From contig NZ_CAKKLJ010000006.1 of NCBI RefSeq assembly GCF_918698005.1, forward strand, positions 124,001-188,000: a stretch of 64,000 nt of DNA. Direction: 5' to 3'. This stretch comes from Microbacterium sp. Bi121 (GTDB taxonomy: Bacteria; Actinomycetota; Actinomycetes; Actinomycetales; Microbacteriaceae). The translations under genes were made by a program, and so were the position numbers. Below are positions 28,310 to 35,479 of this stretch, piece by piece; position 1 is the stretch's first letter; each line of letters opens with the position of its first letter. The notes beneath the pieces were generated by a model that saw nothing but the letters and a program-made list of their open reading frames with translations, was not told where the DNA came from and did no database searches.

Positions 28310-29413
28310 GTGAAGATCTCCCGAATCGCTCGCATCGGCGCCATCGGCGCCGTCGCCGCTCTTGCCCTCGCCGGCTGTGCTGCGAACGAAGCCGCTCCTC
28401 AGGACAACGCCTCCGACGCTCCCGAGTCGACCGTCTCCGGCACGATCGAGGCCACCGGCGCCTCGTCGCAGGAGGCCGCTCAGCAGGCCTGGGTCGCCGC
28501 CTTCCAGACCGCCAACCCCGACGCCACGGTGAACTACACCTCCACCGGCTCGGGCACCGGCCGCGAGAACTTCATCGCCGGTTCTTCCAACTTCATCGGC
28601 TCGGACCGCGCCTACAACGCTGACGAGATCGCAGCCGGCGGCTTCGGCGCCTGCACCGACGACGAGATCGTCGAGGTCCCCGTCTACATCTCGCCCGTCG
28701 CCGTCGCCTTCAACCTCGACGGAATCGACACGCTGAACCTCGACGGCGCAACCATCGCGGGCATCTTCGCCGGCGACATCACCAACTGGAACGACGAGGC
28801 CATCGCGTCGCAGAACGAGGGCGTCGAACTCCCCGACCAGGCGATCGTCCCCGTTCACCGCGCCGACGCCTCCGGCACGCAGGAGACCTTCACCTCCTAC
28901 CTCGAGGCCGTCGCGCCCGATGTGTGGACGAACGAGGCCAGCGACGAGTGGCCGCTCTCGACCGGTGAGGCAGCCGATGGCACCTCCGGTGTCGTGAACG
29001 CCATCACCAACGGCGTGGGCTACATCGGCTTCGCCGACGCTTCGCAGGCTTCCGGCCTCGGCCAGGTCGCCATCGAGGTCGAGGGCGAGTACGTCGCATA
29101 CTCCGCCGAGGCCGCTTCGGCTCTCGTCGCCGCGTCGCCGCTCGAGGAGGGCCGTTCGGACCACGACCTCGCGTTCGCCGTCGACCCGGCCGCCGCACCC
29201 GCCGGCTCCTACCCGATCGCCCTGGTCTCGTACCTGATCGGCTGCGTCAACTACGAGGACGCTGAGGTCGCCTCGCTCGTCAAGGCGTACTTCCAGTACG
29301 TCGCATCGGCAGAGGGCCAGGACGTTTCGGCCGAGGCTGCCGGCAGCGCCCCGATCTCGGACGACCTCCGCGAGAAGGTCAACGCCGCGATCGACGCCAT
29401 CGTCACCGAGTAA
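28310..29413 (+). CDS. pstS: Phosphate ABC transporter substrate-binding lipoprotein PstS
   Basis: A 367-residue lipoprotein that binds inorganic phosphate at the cell surface and passes it to PstCA. The signal peptide ends in the lipobox LALAGC with Cys24 lipidated. The phosphate-binding loops are in TGASSQEAAQQAW, NYTSTGSGTGRENF and VHRADASGTQETFTSYL. The first gene of pstSCAB, it is preceded by a clear PHO box and followed by a strong hairpin before pstC that may let it be made in excess over the membrane parts. It should be strongly induced in low phosphate through RegX3. Confidence 0.97.
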   Translation: MKISRIARIGAIGAVAALALAGCAANEAAPQDNASDAPESTVSGTIEATGASSQEAAQQAWVAAFQTANPDATVNYTSTGSGTGRENFIAGSSNFIGSDRAYNADEIAAGGFGACTDDEIVEVPVYISPVAVAFNLDGIDTLNLDGATIAGIFAGDITNWNDEAIASQNEGVELPDQAIVPVHRADASGTQETFTSYLEAVAPDVWTNEASDEWPLSTGEAADGTSGVVNAITNGVGYIGFADASQASGLGQVAIEVEGEYVAYSAEAASALVAASPLEEGRSDHDLAFAVDPAAAPAGSYPIALVSYLIGCVNYEDAEVASLVKAYFQYVASAEGQDVSAEAAGSAPISDDLREKVNAAIDAIVTE

Positions 29414-29446
29414 TCTGACCCTCAGCCGAGGCTGAGAAAGTCACAC

Positions 29447-29491
29447 GCCCCCGTGGCGCTGATCGACTGGATCGACAAGCGCCACGGGGGC
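29447..29491 (+). terminator. Intercistronic hairpin between pstS and pstC
   Basis: A perfect 14-bp stem (29447-29460 with 29478-29491) around a 17-nt loop, 34 bases after the pstS stop, preceded by a smaller CTCAGCC/GGCTGAG hairpin at 29421-29436. There is no T tract. It may be an attenuator or an mRNA stabiliser that raises PstS over PstCAB. Confidence 0.6.
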
Positions 29492-29578
29492 ACCCGCATG
29501 AATGACCCGAACACCCTCCGAGCCCAGGCATTTCTCTGAACCCGAGATCTTCCCTCTGAACACCGTGGAGCCGCTCAG

Positions 29579-30547
29579 ATGACAACCACCACGACGGGAC
29601 CCGAAACCACCCGCCCGTCTGCGGAGCCCAGAGCCGTGAGACGAGTGGGAGACCGCGTCTTCTCCGGCACGGCACTCGCTGCCGGCATCATCATCCTCGT
29701 GACGCTGGCGGCGGTGGCGGTCTTCCTGATCGTCCAGTCGATCCCCGCGTTCAAGGCCGACACGAGCAACAACCACATCCTCGAGGGCCAGTCCTTCATC
29801 TCCTGGGTTTGGCCGTTCGTCTTCGGCACGCTGTACGCGAGCGCGATCGCCCTCATCGTGGCAGCGCCCCTCGCGATCGGCATCGCGCTGTTCATCTCGC
29901 ACTACGCCCCGCGCAAGATCGCCGGTGTGCTCGGTTACATCATCGACCTGCTGGCTGCTGTCCCCTCCGTGGTCTTCGGCCTCTGGGGGGCGCTCACGTT
30001 CGCGCCCATGCTCGTGCCGTTCTACAAGTGGCTGAACACGAACCTCGGCTGGATCCCTATCTTCGGCGGCACGCCCTCCGGCACGGGCAAGACGATCCTC
30101 ACGGCATCCCTCGTTCTCGCGGTGATGATCCTCCCGATCATGACCGCCATCTGCCGCGAGGTCTTCCTCCAGACCCCGAAGCTCCACGAAGAGGCGGCTC
30201 TCGCGCTCGGCGCGACGCGCTGGGAGATGATCCGCATGGCGGTTCTCCCCTTCGCCCGCAGCGGCATGGTCTCGGGTGCGATGCTCGGCCTCGGCCGCGC
30301 GCTCGGCGAGACGATGGCCGTCACCCTGGTGCTCTCGCCGCTCGGCATCGTCACCTTCAACCTGCTGAACCCGGAGAACCCGACGACGATCCCCGCGATC
30401 ATCGCCCTGCGATTCCCCGAGGCTCACGATGAGGGCGTCAACACCCTGATCGCCGCCGGTCTCATCCTGTTCATCGTGACCTTCGCGGTCAACTTCGTCG
30501 CACGCTGGATCGTCTCGCGACGCGCCGAGTTCTCGGGAGCCAACTGA
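29579..30547 (+). CDS. pstC: Phosphate ABC transporter permease PstC
   Basis: A 322-residue inner-membrane permease with six membrane segments, the first at about residues 30-53 (ALAAGIIILVTLAAVAVFLIVQSI). The EAA loop that contacts PstB reads EEAALALGATRWEMIRMAVLPFARSGMVSGAMLGLGRALGETMAV, typical of PstC. With PstA it forms the phosphate channel. The periplasmic segment around PIFGGTPSGTG is longer than in E. coli, as usual in Actinobacteria. The ATG follows the pstS-pstC intercistronic hairpin by 88 bases; an ATG-proximal GAGCCG site is weak. It is followed after one base by pstA. Confidence 0.96.
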   Translation: MTTTTTGPETTRPSAEPRAVRRVGDRVFSGTALAAGIIILVTLAAVAVFLIVQSIPAFKADTSNNHILEGQSFISWVWPFVFGTLYASAIALIVAAPLAIGIALFISHYAPRKIAGVLGYIIDLLAAVPSVVFGLWGALTFAPMLVPFYKWLNTNLGWIPIFGGTPSGTGKTILTASLVLAVMILPIMTAICREVFLQTPKLHEEAALALGATRWEMIRMAVLPFARSGMVSGAMLGLGRALGETMAVTLVLSPLGIVTFNLLNPENPTTIPAIIALRFPEAHDEGVNTLIAAGLILFIVTFAVNFVARWIVSRRAEFSGAN

Positions 30548-30548
30548 C

Positions 30549-31631
30549 ATGACCGCCACCGCTGTCGCTCCGTCCACTCGCACGTACACCGCCGGCCACC
30601 TGCCCAAGTGGGCGCCGTGGATGCTCCTGCTGGTCTGCTTCGCCATCGGCGCCGTGATCTTCGCGTTCGCCAACACCGGCGGCGACCCTGCAGACTTCAA
30701 CATCGCCATGGCCCTCGTCGTGGGAATGATCCTCTACATGGCGCTGATCTTCATCGTCTCGACGGTCGCCGAGAGCCGCCGTCACGCGATGGACCGGCTC
30801 ATGACCGCCCTGGTGTCGACGGCGTTCGTGATCGCACTGCTGCCGCTGGTCTCGCTGCTCTACACCGTCGTCCTCAACGGACTGGTGCGCTTCGACGCCG
30901 AGTTCTTCAGCTCATCGATGCGCAACGTGGTCGGCGAGGGCGGCGGCGCTGTCCACGCGCTCTGGGGCACGCTGCTCATCACGCTCGCAGCCACGATCAT
31001 CTCGGTGCCGATCGGCCTGATGACCTCGATCTACCTGGTCGAGTACGGCGAGGGCAAGAAGCTCGCCCGCGGGATCACCTTCCTCGTCGACGTCATGACC
31101 GGCATCCCGTCGATCGTCGCGGGTCTGTTCATCTACTCGGTGTTCGCGCTGCTCATCGGGCCGGGGACGCGTATGGGCATCATGGGCTCGCTCGCGCTGT
31201 CGGTGCTGATGATCCCCGTCGTCGTGCGCGGCTCGGAGGAGCTGCTGCGCATCGTGCCCAACGAGCTCCGCGAGGCGGCGTACGCACTCGGTGTGCCGAA
31301 GTGGCTGACGATCCTCAAGGTGGTGCTGCCCACCGCCATCGCCGGCATCACCACGAGCATCATGCTCGCGATCGCCCGCGTCATCGGAGAGACCGCCCCG
31401 CTGCTGCTCACCGTCGGCATGGTGCAGAGCCTGAACGTGAACCTGTTCAGCGGACAGATGGCGACACTGCCGGTGTTCACCTACATGCAGGCCAAGTACC
31501 CGGGCATCCCCGCCGAGGCGTTCATCGATCGCGCATGGGCGTCCGCACTCGCGCTCATCCTCGTCGTCATGGTCCTCAACCTCGTCGCCCGCCTCATCGC
31601 GAAGGTGTTCGCCCCCAAGACCGGCCGCTGA
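30549..31631 (+). CDS. pstA: Phosphate ABC transporter permease PstA
   Basis: A 360-residue permease, longer than the E. coli protein because of an extra pair of N-terminal membrane segments (WMLLLVCFAIGAVIFAFA and NIAMALVVGMILYMALIFIVSTV) seen in actinobacterial PstA. The EAA loop is ELREAAYALGVPKWLTILKVVLPTAIAGITTSIMLAIARVIGETAPLL. It begins one base after pstC stops and the stop of pstC (TGA) runs into its ATG region, so translation is coupled. It forms the transmembrane pore with PstC and couples to PstB through the EAA loop. Confidence 0.96.
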   Translation: MTATAVAPSTRTYTAGHLPKWAPWMLLLVCFAIGAVIFAFANTGGDPADFNIAMALVVGMILYMALIFIVSTVAESRRHAMDRLMTALVSTAFVIALLPLVSLLYTVVLNGLVRFDAEFFSSSMRNVVGEGGGAVHALWGTLLITLAATIISVPIGLMTSIYLVEYGEGKKLARGITFLVDVMTGIPSIVAGLFIYSVFALLIGPGTRMGIMGSLALSVLMIPVVVRGSEELLRIVPNELREAAYALGVPKWLTILKVVLPTAIAGITTSIMLAIARVIGETAPLLLTVGMVQSLNVNLFSGQMATLPVFTYMQAKYPGIPAEAFIDRAWASALALILVVMVLNLVARLIAKVFAPKTGR

Positions 31632-31668
31632 GCGGCCCAACCGACCCGACTGAACAAGAAGGATTCCA

Positions 31669-32448
31669 GTGTCAAAGAGCATTGAAGTCAACGACCTCAA
31701 CGTCTACTACGGCGACTTCCTCGCCGTCGAGGGCGTCAGCATCGACATCAAGCCGAACACGGTGACGGCGTTCATCGGCCCGTCCGGCTGCGGCAAGTCG
31801 ACGTTCCTGCGCACCCTCAACCGCATGCACGAGGTCATTCCGCGTGCCCGTGTCGAGGGCGAGGTGCTCATCGACGGCAAGAACCTCTACGGGCCGGGTG
31901 TCGACCCCGTGCTCGTGCGCCGCCAGGTCGGCATGGTGTTCCAGCGCCCCAACCCGTTCCCGACGATGTCGATCAAGGAGAACGTGCTCGCCGGGGTCAA
32001 GCTGAACAACTCGCGCATGGCGAAGTCCGACCAGGACGCCCTCGTGGAGAAGTCGCTGCGCGGCGCGAACCTGTGGAACGAGGTCAAGGACCGTCTCGAC
32101 AAGCCGGGTTCCGGCCTCTCGGGTGGTCAGCAGCAGCGTCTGTGCATCGCTCGCGCGATCGCCGTCTCCCCCGACGTCATCCTCATGGACGAGCCGTGCT
32201 CGGCCCTGGACCCGATCTCGACCTTCGCGATCGAGGAGCTCATCGCCGAGATCAAGAGCCAGTACACGGTCGTCATCGTGACGCACAACATGCAGCAGGC
32301 CTCGCGGGTGTCGGACCGCACGGCGTTCTTCAACATCGCCGGCACCGGCAAGCCCGGCAAGCTCATCGAGTACGACGACACCGCCACGATCTTCACGACT
32401 CCGTCAGTGCAGGCCACAGAGGACTACGTCTCCGGCCGCTTCGGGTAG
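31669..32448 (+). CDS. pstB: Phosphate ABC transporter ATP-binding protein PstB
   Basis: A 259-residue ATPase. Walker [21 protein letters not shown]-loop [21 protein letters not shown], signature [21 protein letters not shown], Walker [24 protein letters not shown] and H-loop VTHNMQQA all match PstB, including the LNRMHE and PNPFPTMSI stretches unique to this subfamily. It starts with GTG at 31669 after an AAGGA site. It is the last gene of the pst operon; no phoU follows, since that gene lies 12 kb away beside senX3. The region after the stop holds the first copy of a palindromic repeat that could act as terminator. Confidence 0.97.
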   Translation: MSKSIEVNDLNVYYGDFLAVEGVSIDIKPNTVTAFIGPSGCGKSTFLRTLNRMHEVIPRARVEGEVLIDGKNLYGPGVDPVLVRRQVGMVFQRPNPFPTMSIKENVLAGVKLNNSRMAKSDQDALVEKSLRGANLWNEVKDRLDKPGSGLSGGQQQRLCIARAIAVSPDVILMDEPCSALDPISTFAIEELIAEIKSQYTVVIVTHNMQQASRVSDRTAFFNIAGTGKPGKLIEYDDTATIFTTPSVQATEDYVSGRFG

Positions 32449-32481
32449 GCCCGGCCCCGCCGCCGGGCCGCCATCCGCGCT

Positions 32482-32573
32482 CCCGGGCACAACTTCGGAT
32501 GCCGCACACGACACGCCGCACGATCGCTCTGATCGGCGGCGTGTCGCCGTTTGGATCCGAAGTCGTGCTCGGG
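32482..32573. repeat. Palindromic repeat, copy 1
   Basis: An imperfect palindrome with two nested arm pairs. Outer arms: GCACAACTTCGGAT at 32487-32500 and ATCCGAAGTCGTGC at 32555-32568, one mismatch. Inner arms: CGACACGCCGC at 32509-32519 and GCGGCGTGTCG at 32536-32546, extended by CGATC/GATCG around a 5-base loop. The same arms recur at 33516 and 34714. It lies between pstB and the DUF559 gene. Confidence 0.85.
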
Positions 32574-32670
32574 GCGAGTTGCTCTGCACAATGAGGCGAA
32601 TGAGCCGATGCTCCACGGAATGTGCGAAGCAGACCGCAGAGAGACTGACGGATGCTGCAGGCTCAGCGGC

Positions 32671-33501
32671 ATGTGCGAGACCTGGGCCCCGGCGATCTGG
32701 ACCTATGCCGAGCTGCGCGGTGACCTCAGCCGACGCGAGATCGAGTCGCAGCACTCCGTCGGACTCCTCCGCCGGGTGCGCCGAGGCGTCTATGCCGGCG
32801 TCGACGCGTGCACGGATGCTGTGGATGCCGCTGCGCACGGCGGTTCGCTCGCGTGCGAGAGCGCGGCCCGTCATCTCGGCCTCTGGGTGCTCGACGACGT
32901 CGACGGCGTGCACGTGTGGATGCGCGGGGACCGCCATCAGTACGAGCACGGCGAGAAGGCCGAGTGCGACTGCACACCGCACTGGGATCACGCCGACGCC
33001 CCATCCGCCTTCGGCTTGCCCGCAGTCGAACGCGTGCTCCTCCAGGTCTACGGATGCCGCGGCGGAGAGGGCTTCTTCGTCGCGCTGGAGTCCGCCCGCA
33101 GGAAAGGCCTCATCTCCGCGCCGGCTCTGCGGCGGTTGCACCGCCTGATCGATCGTCGCGGCCAGGATCTGATCGAGTTCTCCCGCGACGACGCGGACAG
33201 CGGTCTGGAGTCGCTCATCCGGTTGCGAACGAGGCATCACGGCTGGGATCTGCAGTGCCAGGTATGGATCTTCGGCACCGGCAAGGTCGACTTCCTCATC
33301 GACGGATGGCTGATCGTCGAGGCCGACGGCAAGGAGAACCACGACGGCGAGAGCCATCGGCACAAGGATCTCGTCAGAGACGCGAACTCCGCTGCGTGGG
33401 GCTACGTGACGCTGCGCTTCGACTACGCCATGATCGTCCACGACTGGGATGCCGTCGAACGCGCGATCCTCGCTGCCATGGCCGCTCACCCCACCACCTG
33501 A
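32671..33501 (+). CDS. AbiEi-like N-terminus plus DUF559 nuclease-like domain
   Basis: A 276-residue protein. The first half (YAELRGDLSRREIESQHSVGLLRRVRRGVYAGVDA...GGSLACESAARHLGLWVL) resembles the winged-helix region of AbiEi-type antitoxins. The C-terminal 110 residues are a DUF559 domain, a small PD-(D/E)xK-like fold related to Vsr endonucleases: KVDFLIDGWLIVEADGKENHDGESHRHKDLVRDANSAAWGYVTLRF holds the Asp and E-x-D-G motifs. No AbiEii toxin partner is adjacent. Starts at 32608 and 32620 are also possible; none has a good ribosome site. It is flanked on both sides by copies of the palindromic repeat. Function unknown. Confidence 0.75.
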   Translation: MCETWAPAIWTYAELRGDLSRREIESQHSVGLLRRVRRGVYAGVDACTDAVDAAAHGGSLACESAARHLGLWVLDDVDGVHVWMRGDRHQYEHGEKAECDCTPHWDHADAPSAFGLPAVERVLLQVYGCRGGEGFFVALESARRKGLISAPALRRLHRLIDRRGQDLIEFSRDDADSGLESLIRLRTRHHGWDLQCQVWIFGTGKVDFLIDGWLIVEADGKENHDGESHRHKDLVRDANSAAWGYVTLRFDYAMIVHDWDAVERAILAAMAAHPTT

Positions 33502-33515
33502 CCCCACACCTCCCC

Positions 33516-33602
33516 GTGCACAACTTCGGGCCGGGTCGTTCGACACGCCGCGGCTGCAGCCCGAGTCGCGGCGTGTCGTCCCCGGCATCCGAAGTTATGC
33601 AC
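33516..33602. repeat. Palindromic repeat, copy 2
   Basis: Outer arms GTGCACAACTTCGG at 33516-33529 and CCGAAGTTATGCAC at 33589-33602, one mismatch. Inner arms CGACACGCCGCG at 33541-33552 and CGCGGCGTGTCG at 33567-33578, perfect. It lies between the DUF559 gene and the convergent aminotransferase gene and may double as a two-way terminator. Confidence 0.85.
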
Positions 33603-33644
33603 GCCAGGGGCCAGGGCCGGGGCGGGGGGACGCCGACCGCCGGG

Positions 33645-34529
33645 TCAGTCGCGGGGAGAGAGGAGGTACTGGTTCAGGGACTCGGTCAGCGCATGGTCGA
33701 CGGGCAGCGGGCGATCGTCGACGGCCGTGATGGGCGCGGCCAGGCGGACGCTCGAGACGAGCCATGCGGCATCCGCCTCGGCGATCCGCGACGCAGGCAC
33801 CTGCTCGTAGCCCGCCTCGAACCCGCGCCCCTCCAGGTACTCGTAAACGCTGAGCTGCGTCGTGCCCTGCAGGATGCCGCCGCTCGGCACCGGTGTGACG
33901 AATCGGTCGCCGAAGCGCAGAATGAGGGATGCCGTCGGCGCCTCGAGCACGAAGCCGTCGCTGGAGAGGAACACGGCGTCATCGGCGCCCCGGCGGTGCG
34001 CCTCGCGGAGCGCCGCCATGTTCACGGCGTACGACAGTGTCTTGGCTCCGAGGAGCAGCCACGGCGCGCGCTCTGCAACGTCGAGCGGGTAGCCGCGGTC
34101 CAGCGTTACGACGGAGACTCCCGATGTTCGCACCGCGGTGAAGACCGCCGCTGGGGCGGCCGTCACCCAGGCGGTCGGCGTCGGGCCGTGCTCCACTCCC
34201 CTGCTGAGGATCAGTTTGATGACCCACTCGCCGGCAGGGCATTCCGCAGCGGCCACGGCGACCGCCTGACGCCACTGCTCCAGGTTCGGCGCCGGCAGAT
34301 CGCAGATCCGGGCGGAATTCGCCAAGCGCTCCAGGTGCGGCACGACCTCCTGCGCGTGCGCATCGATCACGCCGATCGACTCGAAGACGCCGTCGCCGCG
34401 CTGGGTGCTCAGTTCGCTCACGCTGAGCGCCGGCGCCCCGGCATCCACCACCGTGAAGGTGTCGGAGAAGTCGGCGCGCTCCTCAGCGGCATCGGCTGGG
34501 TCGAGAATCAGAGCGAAGCGCTGGGCCAT
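33645..34529 (-). CDS. PLP-dependent aminotransferase class IV / aminodeoxychorismate lyase-like
   Basis: A 294-residue fold-type IV PLP enzyme. The catalytic lysine is in LLGAKTLSYAVNMAALREAHRRGADDAVFLSSDGFVLEAPTASLILR, and the phosphate-binding GGILQGTTQ follows. The family holds aminodeoxychorismate lyase (PabC, making p-aminobenzoate for folate), branched-chain and D-amino-acid transaminases. Absence of a clear branched-chain motif and the size favour PabC, the usual annotation for such stand-alone actinobacterial copies, but I leave the symbol blank. The ATG is at 34529; the candidate small RNA begins about 58 bases upstream on the other strand. Confidence 0.85.
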   Translation of the reverse strand: MAQRFALILDPADAAEERADFSDTFTVVDAGAPALSVSELSTQRGDGVFESIGVIDAHAQEVVPHLERLANSARICDLPAPNLEQWRQAVAVAAAECPAGEWVIKLILSRGVEHGPTPTAWVTAAPAAVFTAVRTSGVSVVTLDRGYPLDVAERAPWLLLGAKTLSYAVNMAALREAHRRGADDAVFLSSDGFVLEAPTASLILRFGDRFVTPVPSGGILQGTTQLSVYEYLEGRGFEAGYEQVPASRIAEADAAWLVSSVRLAAPITAVDDRPLPVDHALTESLNQYLLSPRD

Positions 34530-34551
34530 GAGAAGACTCTACGGCCACTCA

Positions 34552-34581
34552 GGAATACCCAGGGCGCGGGGACGTTACACT
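34552..34581 (+). promoter_or_regulatory. Candidate promoter of the 34.6-kb small RNA
   Basis: TACACT at 34576-34581 is a fair -10 box placing a start near 34588, exactly where the closing stem of the RNA begins. GGAAT (34552-34556), 17 bases, GTT (34574-34576) also fits the pattern of an ECF stress-sigma promoter (GGAAT-N17/18-GTT). Either reading starts the same transcript. Confidence 0.4.
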
Positions 34582-34586
34582 GAAGT

Positions 34587-34675
34587 GGCCGGGCCGCATA
34601 ACCCCGGGCTCCAACTTCTGCCGCTTAGAGCGGCCTTCCGCCGAGAGGCGTTCTTGCGGCCCGGTCTTCCTTTTT
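34587..34675 (+). ncRNA. Candidate structured small RNA with intrinsic terminator tail
   Basis: This stretch lies in a 303-base gap between genes. The first and last bases pair in a 12-bp closing stem (34587-34598 with 34655-34666). Inside are an unpaired C-rich segment (34599-34619, with CCCC and CTCC), a GCCGC/GCGGC hairpin (34620-34634) and a CGCC-GAGA-GGCG hairpin with a GNRA loop (34639-34650). A U-rich tail (TTCCTTTTT, 34667-34675) follows the closing stem. No sense gene lies downstream, so it is more likely a free small RNA than a riboswitch. C-rich single-stranded parts could pair with ribosome sites. It lacks the SRP, tmRNA and RNase P signatures. Confidence 0.45.
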
Positions 34676-34711
34676 CGGGGCGAGAGCCGATCCCGCGAAC
34701 GGGCCGGAGCC

Positions 34712-34799
34712 GGGCACAACTTCGGACGTGGACGACGACACGCCGCCGACCTGAGCGATCGCACGGCGTGTCACCTCCGGCATCCGAAGCTGTGCACGC
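34712..34799. repeat. Palindromic repeat, copy 3
   Basis: Outer arms GCACAACTTCGG at 34714-34725 and CCGAAGCTGTGC at 34784-34795, one mismatch. Inner arms CGACACGCCG at 34736-34745 and CGGCGTGTCA at 34764-34773. The right arm shares CCGGCATCCGAAG with copy 2. It lies between the candidate small RNA and the following minus-strand gene. Confidence 0.8.
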
Positions 34800-34832
34800 A
34801 CGGGCCCGGGTGCGACAGGTCGGGCCGTCCGT

Positions 34833-35459
34833 TCAGGCGAGCGCGTCGGCCCGCCACAGCATCGCCGCCGCGGTCAGGTCGTTCGCGTACAGGTGCAGCC
34901 TGCGCGCCCTGGCGGTCAGCTCTGTCGCCCGGTCAGGCTCCGTGGCGTCGTAGTCGTCGGCAAGATACGTCGCGCCCGACACCTGCACCCGGCAGAACGC
35001 GGCCGCCCGCTCGAGCGCGACGGAGAAGTCCCCGCGGAACGCGCCGCGCAGAATCGTGTCGATCAGCGCGACGATCTCTTCCGGGCTCGCCGGCACCGGC
35101 GCCCCTGCGACGACGGCATCCGCCGACGCCAGCTCGACACGCCCTCGCTCGTACAGCAGCGCAGAGGTCTGCGGATCCGTGTGTATCGCCAGTTGCAGCA
35201 GGTACAACCGCCACAACGCGCCCGGCAGCGACACAGCAGGTGCCTGCGCCCACAGCTCGGCGATGTCGTCGATGCCGTGCTCCGCGGTGAAGGCGATCAG
35301 GCGCTCAGTGCTCTCGCCGCTCTCATCCTCGCGCGCGCGCATGAGCAGCGCGGACGCCGTGGCGTGCGCGACCCTCATGGCCTCAGCCGAATCGGTTGAG
35401 CCGACGAGGTTGTCGAACGCCGCAGTGGGTCGACGAATGGGCCGGTGATGCTCAGGCAT
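34833..35459 (-). CDS. Conserved hypothetical helical protein
   Basis: A 208-residue, largely alpha-helical, Ala-rich protein that I do not recognise. It opens MPEHHRPIRRPTAAFDNLVGSTDSAEAMRVAHATASALLMRAREDESGESTERLIAFTAEHGIDDIAELWAQAPAVSLPGALWRLYLLQLAIHTDPQTSALLYERG, and ends LYANDLTAAAMLWRADALA. No signal peptide or membrane segment is visible. The coding case is good: full-length open frame, GC-rich third positions, and spacing of 20 bases from the downstream rskA region. It shares the strand with dipZ-sigK-rskA, 20 bases after rskA stops, so it could be the last gene of that operon. A regulatory or SigK-linked role is only positional. Confidence 0.75.
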   Translation of the reverse strand: MPEHHRPIRRPTAAFDNLVGSTDSAEAMRVAHATASALLMRAREDESGESTERLIAFTAEHGIDDIAELWAQAPAVSLPGALWRLYLLQLAIHTDPQTSALLYERGRVELASADAVVAGAPVPASPEEIVALIDTILRGAFRGDFSVALERAAAFCRVQVSGATYLADDYDATEPDRATELTARARRLHLYANDLTAAAMLWRADALA

Positions 35460-35479
35460 CCGTCCAGGCTACTCGCGCT

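Noticed and set aside
33645..34529. Branched-chain aminotransferase IlvE
   Set aside because: The protein is shorter than IlvE (about 360 residues in Actinobacteria) and lacks its characteristic motifs; a class IV lyase/aminotransferase call is safer.
34587..34675. The small RNA as SRP RNA, tmRNA, 6S RNA or a riboswitch
   Set aside because: The SRP apical motif, the tmRNA tag and tRNA-like ends and the 6S bubble are absent, and no sense gene follows for a riboswitch to control.
32482..34799. The palindromes as ordinary intrinsic terminators only
   Set aside because: Two copies could end transcripts, but the shared arms, equal layout and the presence of copy 1 within a region that may precede a start codon are not explained by termination alone.
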